The notes: generated by a model from the sequence alone, not told the origin. Positions 1 to 9,434 are shown, counted from the stretch's first letter. The stretch is DNA of 64,000 nt from Mucilaginibacter sp. (GCF_028287845.1 NZ_JAQBOW010000162.1:62001-126000), one strand, 5' to 3'. A program made the numbers and translations.

Positions 1-2
1 TG

Positions 3-800
3 GTAGGGCCCGCGCTTTCAGGTATCATATTGCAGGTATTTGGCGCCGGCATCTGCTTTTCATTGAACGCGTTAAGCTTTGTAGCGGTAATCACATCGCT
101 ATTGCTCATGAAGTTGCCTGAATTTAAGCCGCCTGCGGTAAAAAAGAAAGTTAGCCACGAGCTTGCCGAAGGCTTTCGGTATCTACAACAGACACCCGCC
201 ATTGGCACAATTATACTACTGATCGTGGTATTAAGCTTGCTGGTTTTACCCTACGATACGATGGTGCCTGTTTTTGCCAAAGTCATTTTTAAAGGCAATG
301 CGGCTACTTTTGGGTATATCAGCAGTTTTATGGGCTTAGGGGCTATTATGGGCAGTTTATTCTTCGCTTCGCTAAAAAAAGGAACCAATATGCGAATCAT
401 TATATTGATGAGTATCGTTATTTTAGGTGTGGGACTGATAATCTTTTCCCGTATCAGTTATTTTCCCGTTGCCATGCCATTTGCCGTTTTAATAGGTTTT
501 GGGTCATTAATGCCCACAACTGCCTGCATTACCACTATACAGATGGAGGCGGCTTCACATATGCGGGGCCGCGTAATGAGTTACGTTGCCATGGGCTATT
601 TTGGAATGTTGCCTTTGGGAAGCCTGCTTATTGGAACGATTTCTGAAAAAATAACCGCCCCTTTAACGATGCTTTGCCAGGGAATAATAGCCATTGGCAT
701 AGCTGCACTGTTTTTTAAATTACTAATTAAGGATAAACCCGGTGGAAAAAACAGGGAGCAGTTTAAAAAAACACATGAATTAGAAATAGAAAAAATTTAG
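3..800 (+). CDS. MFS transporter, C-terminal part (5' end outside window)
   Basis: The reading frame is open from the first bases of the window, so this is the C-terminal ~265 residues of a longer protein. It reads as alternating hydrophobic helices and short loops, with about six or seven membrane segments, the layout of the second half of a major facilitator superfamily exporter (EntS/DUF894-like subgroup). Between helices there is a Gly-rich stretch, FMGLGAIMGSLFF, and a charged loop, MRGRVMSYVAMGYFG, typical of this subgroup. The tail is basic and cytoplasmic. The substrate cannot be told from sequence. The next gene starts 28 bp downstream on the same strand, so the two may be cotranscribed. 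MFS membership is fairly sure; the subgroup is inferred. Confidence 0.8.
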   Translation, partial: VGPALSGIILQVFGAGICFSLNALSFVAVITSLLLMKLPEFKPPAVKKKVSHELAEGFRYLQQTPAIGTIILLIVVLSLLVLPYDTMVPVFAKVIFKGNAATFGYISSFMGLGAIMGSLFFASLKKGTNMRIIILMSIVILGVGLIIFSRISYFPVAMPFAVLIGFGSLMPTTACITTIQMEAASHMRGRVMSYVAMGYFGMLPLGSLLIGTISEKITAPLTMLCQGIIAIGIAALFFKLLIKDKPGGKNREQFKKTHELEIEKI

Positions 801-828
801 TCAATTATTAATCATAAAAAACAAAAAA

Positions 829-1392
829 ATGGAACAACTTACAAAAAACACCGCCCTATTGGTAATGGATATGCAAATTGCCATAATTAGCCGGTTGCCA
901 GATGCCGCAGGGATTATCGGTAATGTTGCAAAAGCTATAGCCAATGCACGCGAAAAAAAAATGCCTGTTATATATGTTGTAGTAGGATTTAGACAGGGAG
1001 CCCCTGAAATAAACATGAACAATAAAGGCTTTGCCGCCAGCAAGGAAATGTTTGCCAACTTAAGTGCCGATGAATTTATAAAAATCCATCCGGATTTAGC
1101 ACCGAAGGCAGATGAGATAACGGTGATAAAACGTCGTGTTAGTGCATTTTCCGGCAGCGACCTTGAAGTGATTTTAAGATCACTGAATATTGGGCACATG
1201 GTACTTACAGGTATTGCTACCAGCGGTGTAGTATTGTCAACTGTGCGTGAAGCTGCCGATAAGGACTATCGCCTCACTATTTTGGCAGATTGCTGCGCCG
1301 ATGGAGACGAGGAAGTACACAGCGTGCTTACAACCAAGATCTTCCCGCGCCAGGCAGAAGTACTTACTATTGATGAATGGAATAAAATATAA
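829..1392 (+). CDS. Isochorismatase-fold hydrolase lacking the catalytic Cys
   Basis: A 187-residue cytoplasmic protein of the isochorismatase/nicotinamidase fold. The N-terminal LLVMDMQ carries the family Asp (Asp14). Lys101 in IKRRVSAF is the expected second triad residue, and GIATSGVVLST (residues 128-138) is the segment that carries the nucleophilic Cys in nicotinamidases. Aligned on that motif, the Cys position is Val134, so thioester chemistry as in amidases is not possible. True isochorismatases (EntB, PhzD) also lack this Cys, so a vinyl-ether hydrolase or another non-Cys activity remains possible. The gene lies 28 bp after the MFS transporter and is followed by a strong hairpin. The fold is certain; the substrate is unknown. 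Confidence 0.85.
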   Translation: MEQLTKNTALLVMDMQIAIISRLPDAAGIIGNVAKAIANAREKKMPVIYVVVGFRQGAPEINMNNKGFAASKEMFANLSADEFIKIHPDLAPKADEITVIKRRVSAFSGSDLEVILRSLNIGHMVLTGIATSGVVLSTVREAADKDYRLTILADCCADGDEEVHSVLTTKIFPRQAEVLTIDEWNKI

Positions 1393-1407
1393 TAATTATT
1401 ATCCAAA

Positions 1408-1445
1408 TTAATTAAATCCCTACCTGAAGGTGGGGGTTTAATTAA
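1408..1445. terminator. 17-bp hairpin with TGAA tetraloop after the isochorismatase-like gene
   Basis: The arms 1408-1424 and 1429-1445 pair completely if two G-T wobbles are allowed, closed by the loop TGAA. The base is A/T-rich on both sides. It sits 15 bp after the upstream stop codon and about 155 bp before the next start, which suits a transcription terminator. There is no long T-run, so it could also be a 3'-end stabiliser. The rest of 1393-1599 shows nothing recognisable. Confidence 0.7.
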
Positions 1446-1599
1446 CCAGCTAAATGCGTATATACTGTAGGTGCAAATAACAGCTCAACTCACACTGTTA
1501 ATAATTATTTAACTCCAAATATTTCCACTTGCTATAAATTCTGTTTAGGTTTGAATTTTTTGTTGATGTAGCTTCTCTTAAATTTTTTGCAAGAAGCTA

Positions 1600-4491
1600 A
1601 TGTTACGTGTTGATAGTTCAAAACCCTGCCAGATAATTTATGCCATTGCACGGCATGAATATTTGGGTTATGTTATTGAGCCACACATAGTTCAGCTAAA
1701 TCCAAACGGCGAATTTTCTTTAACCCACCAGCGTTTATTCTCAAATACTGCTACAGAGTTTGTTCATTGTATTGATGATACCGATTTAAAGCTGATTAAG
1801 CTTTTAGAAGAAATTGAGCAGGGGAATGTTATTAAAAAATTCTATAAAAAGCCTATCCGCCCATCAGAGTTCTTTGCTAAAATATTTAACGAGCAGCTTT
1901 TTGAAACCATCCGCCCAAAAATAGAAAAGCGCATGGCCGACGCGCTCATCCTGCTTGGCAACAAAAAGGTTTACCAAATGAGCAAGGAAGGCTACCCTGC
2001 CGAGCGCAAACTGCAAATTGCGGATGAACCGGCATCTGTACTGTTCCACTTTCGCCGTAATGAAGAGGAAATACGTTACTTCCCTACTATTAAGTACAAG
2101 GGGATGCGTATTGAATTTATGTTTAAAAATGCCGAGATAATTTGCAACCACCCCGCCTGGATGCTGATGGACGATATCTTGTATCATTTTGATAAAGAGA
2201 TAGAAGGTAAAAAGCTGCTGCCGTTTTTAAATAAACGGTATATCGCCATCCCGCGTTCGTCAGAGCAATCATACTTTGAAAAGTTTGTGGCCCCGCTTAT
2301 AGAAAAGCATAATGTATATGCCGAGGGCTTTACCATTGATACCGAAAAACACGAGGCCCAACCCATATTAAAGCCCATATATATTGAAGCAGGCACCTCA
2401 CAGCTGCAGCTTTATTTTAAATATTCGGGGTATATTTTCCCTTACGGGGATGGCAGGACCATTTCTGTACGTATTGAGCGCGAGGGTGATAACTACACTT
2501 TCCATCGCATTAAACGCTCTGTAACCTGGGAAAAAAACAAACTGAATCAATTAGAAGCATTAGGATTAAAAACGGTTTCATCTCTTTTTCAAAACCTGGA
2601 AGTAGCGCATAATGATGAAGATACCAACCACGCCTTCTCAATATTCGAATGGCTTAACCAGCACCATGATGAATTGATAGAAGATGGCTTTGAGATTGAA
2701 CAACCCGAGGGGCAAAAACGCTATGTATTTGGTACCAGCAAAATTGATCTGGAGGTTAAGGAAGATAATGACTGGTTTGACATTCATGCCATTGTTTATT
2801 TCGGGCCGTACCGTATACCTTTTATACAGCTTAAAAACCATATCCTCAACCATAAAAAAGAATTTACCCTGCCATCCGGCGAGATAGCCGTAATTCCCGA
2901 AAAATGGTTTTCACAATATGGCAACCTGCTGCATTTTAGCGAGGGCGGCAACGGACTTAAACTGCGCAGGCACCACATAGGCCTGGTAAATGATCTTGCC
3001 GGCGAAATGGCCGAAGTTACCATGAGCCGTAAGCTGCAAAAGCTAACCGATTTTGAACAACTGGATGAAATAAGCATGCCACAAAACTTCTCGGGCAGCT
3101 TAAGGCATTATCAGCAGGCAGGATACAACTGGTTTCACTTTTTGAAGGATTATCATTTTGGGGGTTGCCTGGCCGACGATATGGGTTTAGGAAAAACCAT
3201 ACAAACTTTAGCCTTATTGCAAAAACACAAAGAAGATACCGTGGCTGAAGGAAGCAAAAGCACCTCGTTGGTTATTATGCCAACCTCGCTGATATATAAC
3301 TGGCTTAACGAGGCTAAAAAGTTTACCCCGCAGTTAAGATTAATGGTACATACCGGCACCTTCCGCTATAAATCGCCCGAGGTGTTTGCTAATTATGATG
3401 TGGTGATAACCACCTACGGCATCAGCCGGATAGATATTGAACTGCTTAAAGCCTACTTTTTTGATTATGTTATTTTGGATGAGAGCCAGAATATTAAAAA
3501 CCCATCATCAAAATCTTTTCATTCTGTTAAACAGTTAAAATCTCGTTTTAAGCTGATATTAAGCGGCACACCGGTCGAAAATTCGGTTAATGACCTGTGG
3601 ACACAGATGTCGTTCATTAACCCGGGCTTGCTGGGTACGCAGCAATATTTTCAGAATGAGTTTGTAACACCCATCGAAAAGAAAAAGGATGAAGATAAGG
3701 CCCGCAAACTACAGGCTTTAATTAAGCCTTTTGTAATGCGCCGCACCAAAGAGCAGGTAGCCACAGAGTTGCCGCCAAAAACCGAAAACCTATTTTATTG
3801 CCAGATGAGCGAGGAGCAGGCGGCGGTTTATGAAGAGGTAAAATCAGAATACCGTAACGAGCTGTTAAAAAGCCTGGAGGATGGCACCTTTGCTAAAACG
3901 CAGATACAAGTATTGCAAGGTTTAACCAAATTACGCCAGATAGCCAATCACCCGTACATGATAGACCAGGATTATGAAGGCGACTCGGGCAAGTTTGAAA
4001 ACGTAACCCACACCTTAAATACTGTACTTGATGGCGGACATAAAGTGCTTATTTTCTCGCAGTTTGTAAAACAGCTGAGTATTTATCGCAATCATTTTGA
4101 TGAGCAACATATTCCTTACGTTTACCTGGATGGCAGTACACAAAACCGGGGCGATGTGGTTAAACAGTTCCAGGAAGATGAAAAAACAAGGGTGTTTTTA
4201 ATCTCGATAAAAGCCGGTGGTGTGGGGCTTAACCTTACCGAGGCCGACTACGTTTTTATTCTGGACCCGTGGTGGAACCCTGCCGTTGAGCAACAGGCCA
4301 TTGACCGTACCCACCGCATAGGCCAAACTAAAAATGTGTTTATCTATAAATTCATTACTAAAGATACGGTAGAGGAAAAAATATTGGCCCTGCAGCAACG
4401 CAAGCTAAGTTTATCGCGCGCTTTAATAACTACCGAGGAAAGCTTTATTAAGTCGTTAACAGCCGACGATATAAAAGAGATTTTAGGATAA
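1600..4491 (+). CDS. SNF2-family DEAD/DEAH-box ATPase
   Basis: A 963-residue SNF2/RapA-type double-stranded DNA translocase. The ATPase core occupies about residues 495-950: motif I DDMGLGKT (526-533), motif II DESQ (627-630, in place of DEAH), motif III SGTP (655-658), and C-terminal motifs V/VI with GGVGLNL and QQAIDRTHRIGQT (898-910). The first ~480 residues match the bacterial SNF2 helicase-associated region in position and length. There is no Zn-finger SWIM motif that I can see. Bacterial members are thought to remodel DNA-bound proteins or polymerase, but no specific role is proven. The ATG start has no clear Shine-Dalgarno site, as is usual in this phylum. It appears to be a single-gene unit, followed by a possible terminator. 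Confidence 0.93.
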   Translation: MLRVDSSKPCQIIYAIARHEYLGYVIEPHIVQLNPNGEFSLTHQRLFSNTATEFVHCIDDTDLKLIKLLEEIEQGNVIKKFYKKPIRPSEFFAKIFNEQLFETIRPKIEKRMADALILLGNKKVYQMSKEGYPAERKLQIADEPASVLFHFRRNEEEIRYFPTIKYKGMRIEFMFKNAEIICNHPAWMLMDDILYHFDKEIEGKKLLPFLNKRYIAIPRSSEQSYFEKFVAPLIEKHNVYAEGFTIDTEKHEAQPILKPIYIEAGTSQLQLYFKYSGYIFPYGDGRTISVRIEREGDNYTFHRIKRSVTWEKNKLNQLEALGLKTVSSLFQNLEVAHNDEDTNHAFSIFEWLNQHHDELIEDGFEIEQPEGQKRYVFGTSKIDLEVKEDNDWFDIHAIVYFGPYRIPFIQLKNHILNHKKEFTLPSGEIAVIPEKWFSQYGNLLHFSEGGNGLKLRRHHIGLVNDLAGEMAEVTMSRKLQKLTDFEQLDEISMPQNFSGSLRHYQQAGYNWFHFLKDYHFGGCLADDMGLGKTIQTLALLQKHKEDTVAEGSKSTSLVIMPTSLIYNWLNEAKKFTPQLRLMVHTGTFRYKSPEVFANYDVVITTYGISRIDIELLKAYFFDYVILDESQNIKNPSSKSFHSVKQLKSRFKLILSGTPVENSVNDLWTQMSFINPGLLGTQQYFQNEFVTPIEKKKDEDKARKLQALIKPFVMRRTKEQVATELPPKTENLFYCQMSEEQAAVYEEVKSEYRNELLKSLEDGTFAKTQIQVLQGLTKLRQIANHPYMIDQDYEGDSGKFENVTHTLNTVLDGGHKVLIFSQFVKQLSIYRNHFDEQHIPYVYLDGSTQNRGDVVKQFQEDEKTRVFLISIKAGGVGLNLTEADYVFILDPWWNPAVEQQAIDRTHRIGQTKNVFIYKFITKDTVEEKILALQQRKLSLSRALITTEESFIKSLTADDIKEILG

Positions 4492-4498
4492 AACTTTT

Positions 4499-4526
4499 TA
4501 TCCGGCATATTGCCTGATATAGTTTT
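4499..4526 (+). terminator. Putative terminator after SNF2 gene
   Basis: TATCcGGCA (4499-4507) pairs with TGCCtGATA (4511-4519) around a 3-nt loop with one mismatch, and is followed by AGTTTTT. It lies 8 bp past the SNF2 stop codon. The stem is short and imperfect, so this is a tentative call. Confidence 0.4.
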
Positions 4527-4584
4527 TGAAACACCTTTATCAATACGTTGTTACCATTTATAAATTATAACTTATTACAGCTAA

Positions 4585-5505
4585 ATGAGTAAAGGCATCT
4601 TATTAACCGGCGGTTCGGGCTTAGTTGGAAGCAAACTAACTAAACTCTTGCTGGATAAAGGTTACGCTGTGAGCCATTTAAGCCGCAAACATGGAAACGA
4701 CCCTAAGGTTAAAACCTATATATGGGATGTTAGCAAATGGCAAATAGATGAACGTTGTATTGAAGGGGTTGACACCATAGTGCATTTGGCGGGCGCAAGT
4801 GTTGCCGGAGGACGCTGGACCAATAAACGGAAAAAAGAAATAATAGAAAGCCGCACCAAATCAATCGGCCTTGTTTATCAATTGCTTAAACGAAAAAGCC
4901 ACCAGGTTAGCACCGTCATCTCTGCATCAGCCACCGGCTATTATGGCGACAGGGGTGATGAATTACTTACTGAAGATAGCGCACCGGGAAGCAATTTCCT
5001 GGCTAACTGCTGCCTGCAATGGGAGCACGCGGTTGATATAGGCGAGAGTTTGAGTTTACGCGTATTAAAATTACGCACGGGGGTAGTGCTTGATGCTAAA
5101 GGCGGAGCTTTATCAAAATTGGCAGCGCCTGTAAAATTTGGTTTGGGCTCGCCCTTAGGTAATGGTAAACAATGGATACCGTGGATACATGAGCAGGATG
5201 TAATTAATCTATACCTGTACAGCATAGAAAACGACAATTTAAGCGGTATTTACAATATGGCAGCGCCAAACCCGGTTACCAATAAACAATTAACCAGAGC
5301 GGTTGCTAAAGAGCTGCACCGGCCATTGTGGTTGCCTAAGGTACCTGCATTTGCTTTAGATTTGTTGTTGGGCGAAATGAGCACCATAATTTTGGACAGC
5401 CAAAAAGTATCGGCACAAAAAATTGAGGAGGCGGGGTTTAAGTTTCAATACCCTACCTTAACCTGGGCATTAAAAGATATCTATAAAAAGGATATCAATA
5501 AATAG
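4585..5505 (+). CDS. TIGR01777-family NAD(P)-dependent epimerase (SDR39U1/YfcH-like)
   Basis: A 306-residue extended short-chain dehydrogenase-like protein. The N-terminus ILLTGGSGLVGSKL is the Gly-rich Rossmann motif (TGGSGLVG). VIHLAG-type sequence appears as VDTIVHLAGASVAG. The segment SASATGYYGDRGDE carries the YYG signature typical of this family in place of a strict YxxxK site, and the C-terminal ~50 residues match the DUF1731 tail. Members are cytoplasmic; several bind NADP but the substrate is unknown. It is transcribed alone, between the SNF2 gene and a bidirectional hairpin shared with the converging FKBP genes. Family assignment is confident; function is not established. Confidence 0.92.
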   Translation: MSKGILLTGGSGLVGSKLTKLLLDKGYAVSHLSRKHGNDPKVKTYIWDVSKWQIDERCIEGVDTIVHLAGASVAGGRWTNKRKKEIIESRTKSIGLVYQLLKRKSHQVSTVISASATGYYGDRGDELLTEDSAPGSNFLANCCLQWEHAVDIGESLSLRVLKLRTGVVLDAKGGALSKLAAPVKFGLGSPLGNGKQWIPWIHEQDVINLYLYSIENDNLSGIYNMAAPNPVTNKQLTRAVAKELHRPLWLPKVPAFALDLLLGEMSTIILDSQKVSAQKIEEAGFKFQYPTLTWALKDIYKKDINK

Positions 5506-5541
5506 GTGTTCCATTTTGGTAAAAGGAACCCTTGAAAAGAA

Positions 5542-5573
5542 AAATATTTACGAATTTCACTTCGTAAATATTT
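5542..5573. terminator. Bidirectional terminator hairpin
   Basis: A perfect 13-bp stem (5542-5554 with 5561-5573, loop TTTCAC) lies between two convergent genes ending at 5505 and 5604. The arms contain TTACGAA/TTCGTAA, the core also seen in the hairpins at 25878 and 34845. A- and T-rich flanks on both sides suit termination in both directions. Confidence 0.75.
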
Positions 5574-5603
5574 AGAATTTTTATGTTTGGTGGTTAAATT
5601 ATA

Positions 5604-6512
5604 TTAAGGAGTAACATCATCAATCTGTATATCATATCTAAGAACGCTATTGGCCGGTATCGATCCGGTAAGGTTTTTCCCATAAGCTAATGATGATGGT
5701 ATAATAAATGACATTAACGCACCTGTGGAGCCATATTTTTCCAACCCTATTTGCATACCCCTCATAATATCAGGTATGTCAATTGCAACAGTATTTGAAT
5801 TAGCCTCAGCAACAACAATGCCGTTAAGCGTTCTAAGTGTATAAGTAGCAGTAACGGTGGTATTATTAGTTATAGGTACAGTACCCGTACCCGGTATACT
5901 TATAGAATACCAAAAACCGGCAGGATCGTATTTCATACTACTGCTTAAACCCTGGTCTGAAATATATTTTGTAATCAACGTTTGGTCATAGGCGTCCTGA
6001 TTAGCAATGATATGGATATTATAATCTAAACATTGGTTGCCTAATATTTTTCCATTTGTTACGGAGGAGCTGCCTGATCCAATGCCACTAACGCCATAAG
6101 CCAAATGCGATGGAATAAGTATCCGCGCTACCGCGCCTTTTTGATTTATTACGTTATGAATAATAAATTGTAAGCCATAAGGATAATTATCGGGGGTAGA
6201 AATATGCCCCATAAAATCCTCAAAATGATTTTGTATAGTATCAGGAGACAGGTATTTTCCGTCAAAGCTGCTAAAGCTGTACACCATTGCCAGACTATCG
6301 GTATATTGTAATGGTGTACCTGTACCCGGTGTAATTATTTTATAATAAATGCCCGAAGTATCGCGCACCATGCCGGTTAATCCATTGGCTTTAATGTAGG
6401 CGGTTATCTGGTCCTCATCATACTGTAAAATATCTGGATTATATTGATTTTTCTTGCAAGAAACCAGTGCTATAACAGTGAAAAATAAAAAAGTAAAAAT
6501 AGTTTGTTTCAT
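5604..6512 (-). CDS. Lipoprotein with two FKBP-type peptidyl-prolyl isomerase-like domains
   Basis: A 302-residue exported lipoprotein. The N-terminal signal ends in the lipobox LVSC, so Cys19 is probably lipidated. Two tandem FKBP-like domains follow, about residues 25-170 and 175-302. Each starts with a short helix (IKANGL, ISDQGL), then a YY.I.PG.G strand, and ends with the IPS.LAYG segment and a 'Y.I.I' strand. FKBPs catalyse Xaa-Pro isomerisation and assist folding, but I did not verify every active-site aromatic residue in either domain, so one or both may be non-catalytic. It is followed 97 bp upstream by a single-domain relative (6610-7134), suggesting duplication and a shared envelope-folding role. 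Confidence 0.85.
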   Translation of the reverse strand: MKQTIFTFLFFTVIALVSCKKNQYNPDILQYDEDQITAYIKANGLTGMVRDTSGIYYKIITPGTGTPLQYTDSLAMVYSFSSFDGKYLSPDTIQNHFEDFMGHISTPDNYPYGLQFIIHNVINQKGAVARILIPSHLAYGVSGIGSGSSSVTNGKILGNQCLDYNIHIIANQDAYDQTLITKYISDQGLSSSMKYDPAGFWYSISIPGTGTVPITNNTTVTATYTLRTLNGIVVAEANSNTVAIDIPDIMRGMQIGLEKYGSTGALMSFIIPSSLAYGKNLTGSIPANSVLRYDIQIDDVTP

Positions 6513-6609
6513 TTGTAATTATTGTTTCGTATCGCTCAGTAGTTTAATTTATACTTCTGAGAGAGTGCGTTGCCTTTTTCAGTAGTTGTATTGTATTAGG
6601 TTAATATGT

Positions 6610-7134
6610 TTAATTGCTTACATCGTATAATTGTATATCAAAATCAAGCACGGCATTTGCCGGTAAACCGTTCGTTAATCCAAATGATACCCCTATTTGC
6701 GGTTGTGCATTTGGGCCGTATGCATAACGTGAGGGTATCAGCAATCGTACAATCCCGCCTTTTTTAACTTGAGGAATACCTAACTGCCATCCCAGTATTA
6801 CACTTCCCAATACAAATGACGGATGAAATTCATTAGTTTGCGTAAAAACCGGGTCACCGCTTACTGATAGTACCCTACCCGTATCACCAACCGTAACCAG
6901 GGTTGAATTTGTATATAGCGCATTTATTGTACCCTGCTGTTTCACAATATAATAAACTCCCGAAGTATCAATTTTCTTTGCATTTAATCCGGGGTTAGCC
7001 GCTAAATAATCGGTAATTATCTTATCGTCAACTGCTGCTTGTTGCTTGTATGCAACCAAACTGGTGCCCGGCGCTTTTATACAAGCTGCAAAACAAGCAC
7101 ATAAAAGCAATATAATTAACGCTGCCCTGTTCAT
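6610..7134 (-). CDS. FKBP-type peptidyl-prolyl isomerase lipoprotein
   Basis: A 174-residue lipoprotein with an N-terminal hydrophobic signal ending in the lipobox FAAC. The mature part is a single FKBP-like domain: an N-terminal region with ITDYLAANPGLNAKKIDTSGVYYIV, split by a loop, then GWQLGIPQVKKGG and IPSRYAYGPNAQ, and a final LDFDIQLYDV strand. The IP(S)..AYG segment is the most conserved FKBP signature here. It lies in the same orientation as the two-domain paralogue just downstream, so the pair is probably transcribed together. Likely an envelope folding factor; its clients are unknown. Confidence 0.83.
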   Translation of the reverse strand: MNRAALIILLLCACFAACIKAPGTSLVAYKQQAAVDDKIITDYLAANPGLNAKKIDTSGVYYIVKQQGTINALYTNSTLVTVGDTGRVLSVSGDPVFTQTNEFHPSFVLGSVILGWQLGIPQVKKGGIVRLLIPSRYAYGPNAQPQIGVSFGLTNGLPANAVLDFDIQLYDVSN

Positions 7135-7249
7135 TTACATTTACAAAAAGCAAATTTATTCTTTTATAATTCAAAAACAGCAGCTTAACACTTTTTAACA
7201 TTTAATAATAAGGCTCATGCTTTTAATATTGGTCGTTATCCACTATTTA

Positions 7250-7732
7250 TCAGCGGGTTTCGGGCTTATAATTGAGCGTGAGTTGGTTTATTTTTTTTAG
7301 CATATCTGTTAAATATACTTTATCCGCTTCGCTGATGTGCGTGTTTAAATAGTTATTAAACTCTTTCACTACCGCACGGGCCTGCTGGCGTTTTTCTTTA
7401 CCTAATGGTGTTAAATATATTTTAACCGACCGTTTATCACCTAAATTTGATTCACGATATATCAAGCCGATTTTTTCCAGCTGGTTCAACATACGTGAAA
7501 GACTGGTTGATTTTAGTCCCAGTAATGCCGCAGCCTGCGAAACCGTGGTCCCCTCCTCCTCGTCAATATTAATTAGCAAGTAACCTATTGACTGGGTTAT
7601 ACCAAAATCAGTAACCAGGGCATTATATCTGTTAGCAACAGTTTGCCAAACTACTTTTAAAAAATAATCAATGGTTTCCTGGTGTTTTATACTCCCGGGC
7701 ATGTTAATAAGCTTATCATTTGTATTACGCAA
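7250..7732 (-). CDS. MarR-family transcriptional regulator
   Basis: A 160-residue winged-helix regulator. Residues 62-112 hold the DNA-binding domain: TTVSQAAALLG and the recognition helix STSLSRMLNQLEKIGL, followed by the wing with GDKRSVKIYLT, whose Asp-x-Arg is the MarR wing signature. N- and C-terminal helices would make the dimer interface. Met11 is an alternative start. The gene begins 25 bp after gamma-glutamyltransferase on the same strand, so the two are probably one transcript. That makes self- and ggt-regulation plausible, although MarR proteins more often control divergent genes. No ligand can be deduced. Confidence 0.92.
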   Translation of the reverse strand: MRNTNDKLINMPGSIKHQETIDYFLKVVWQTVANRYNALVTDFGITQSIGYLLINIDEEEGTTVSQAAALLGLKSTSLSRMLNQLEKIGLIYRESNLGDKRSVKIYLTPLGKEKRQQARAVVKEFNNYLNTHISEADKVYLTDMLKKINQLTLNYKPETR

Positions 7733-7757
7733 TTGTAAGTAAATTTTATTAAAAAAA

Positions 7758-9434
7758 TTACCAGCCTAATTGGGTATCATCGCCTCTTGGGTCGGCACCG
7801 CCTTGGTAGCCATCCTTGGTTTTTAAAATACCATCAACCCGGCCAATAGCTCCCTGTTCTTTTACCGCGTATCCGTTTTTTTCCAGTTTAGTACGGATGC
7901 CTTCACTTAACGCGCCTCTCTCCGCTTGAATATTATCAGGCAGCCATTGATGATGAAAGCGTTTTGCCGCAACGGCATCCTGCATATTCATATCAAATTC
8001 AATAACATTTAGTATGGTTTGAAATACCGAAGTAATAATTGTAGCGCCTCCCGGGGTACCAACTACCATAAACAACTTGCCATCTTTTTCAACAATGGTA
8101 GGCGTCATGCAGGATAGCATACGTTTGCCGGGTTGTATACTGTTGGCCCTGCCTCCAATTAATCCATACATATTTGGCGTACCTGGTTTTGAACTAAAAT
8201 CATCCATTTCATTATTCAGCAAAAATCCGGCGCCGCCCACAAATATTTTCGACCCGTATGAGCCATTTAAAGTAGTTGTAATTGCAACCGCGTTCCCCTC
8301 CTTATCAACTATGGAGTAATGTGTTGTTTGGTCACTTTCATAGCCAACAAATTTACCTGCCTGTATACTGCTGCTTGGTGTTGCGGCGTTCCAGCTAAAG
8401 CTGCTCATACGCGAATCAATATAAGCGGGGCGCAGTAAACTATCAACCGGCACTTTGTAAAAATCAGGGTCGCCAAGATATATTGACCTGTCTGCATATA
8501 CCCGGCGCTCTGCCTCAACAATCAGCCTTACGGTCGAGTCCTGGTTATACCCCCACCTATGTAAAGGATATTTCTCTACAGATTTTAGTAATTGAAGCAA
8601 AGCAATACCCCCGCTTGACGGTGGCGGCATAGTAATAATATTATAATTTTTATAACTGCCCTTTATGGCCTTGCGCCATACAGCATGGTAATTGGCCAGA
8701 TCGGCTTTTGATATCAGTCCGTTCCCTGATTTCATTTCTGCAACTATCTCATCGGCAACTTTCCCTCCATAAAACCCGGCGCGGCCATTATCGCGTATTA
8801 ACACTAGCGTTTTAGCCAGATCTGCCTGTACAAGCACATCGCCCTCTTTCCACTGCTCATCTTTTACAAGGGCATAAGGTTTACCGGGGTTAGCTTTTAT
8901 AAATGTATCATGCGTTCTATTCAATTCGCCTGCAAGGCGGGCAGTAATTTTATAACCGTTGGTTGCAAGGTTAATGGCAGGTTGCACCAAATCTGCCCAT
9001 TTTAGCTTACCATATTTATGATGAGCCTCTACCATGCCATCCACTGATCCGGGCACACCCGATGCCAGATGCGATGCAAGACTTAGATCTGGTATGATAT
9101 TACCTTTTGCATCCAGGTACATATTGGTTGTGGCCCGGGCCGGCGCTTTTTCTCTAAAATCAAGTGTGTTAGTTTCTCCTTTTGATGAGCGGAAAACCAT
9201 AAACCCACCGCCCCCAATATTACCGGCCGAAGGGTGAACAACCGCCAGCGCAAATTGTACCGCTACCGCGGCATCAACCGCATTACCACCTTTTTTTAAT
9301 ATGTCAACCCCAATTTTACTGGCATCCGGATAGGCACAAACTACCATCCCGTTTTGGTTATTTTGCGCTTTTAAGCAATTAGCCAACAATAAAAAAAACA
9401 GTATAAAATTCACTTTTCTGCAAGTAACATTCAT
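7758..9434 (-). CDS. ggt: Gamma-glutamyltransferase (gamma-glutamyltranspeptidase)
   Basis: A 558-residue exported enzyme that cleaves the gamma-glutamyl bond of glutathione and transfers or hydrolyses the glutamyl group in the periplasm. It is made as a proenzyme that cuts itself. The new N-terminal Thr is Thr370 in TTHYSIVD, and the small subunit carries GNAVAITTTLNGSYGS and the substrate-binding SCMTPTI and GTPGG segments (about 440-464). The large subunit has the family GGNAVDAAVA near residue 50 and PSAGNIGGGGFM near 69-79. The signal sequence ends LANCLKAQ; this could be read as a lipobox or as signal peptidase I cleavage before Gln24, and the second fits the pattern of its neighbours. 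marR follows in the same direction. Confidence 0.95.
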   Translation of the reverse strand: MNVTCRKVNFILFFLLLANCLKAQNNQNGMVVCAYPDASKIGVDILKKGGNAVDAAVAVQFALAVVHPSAGNIGGGGFMVFRSSKGETNTLDFREKAPARATTNMYLDAKGNIIPDLSLASHLASGVPGSVDGMVEAHHKYGKLKWADLVQPAINLATNGYKITARLAGELNRTHDTFIKANPGKPYALVKDEQWKEGDVLVQADLAKTLVLIRDNGRAGFYGGKVADEIVAEMKSGNGLISKADLANYHAVWRKAIKGSYKNYNIITMPPPSSGGIALLQLLKSVEKYPLHRWGYNQDSTVRLIVEAERRVYADRSIYLGDPDFYKVPVDSLLRPAYIDSRMSSFSWNAATPSSSIQAGKFVGYESDQTTHYSIVDKEGNAVAITTTLNGSYGSKIFVGGAGFLLNNEMDDFSSKPGTPNMYGLIGGRANSIQPGKRMLSCMTPTIVEKDGKLFMVVGTPGGATIITSVFQTILNVIEFDMNMQDAVAAKRFHHQWLPDNIQAERGALSEGIRTKLEKNGYAVKEQGAIGRVDGILKTKDGYQGGADPRGDDTQLGW

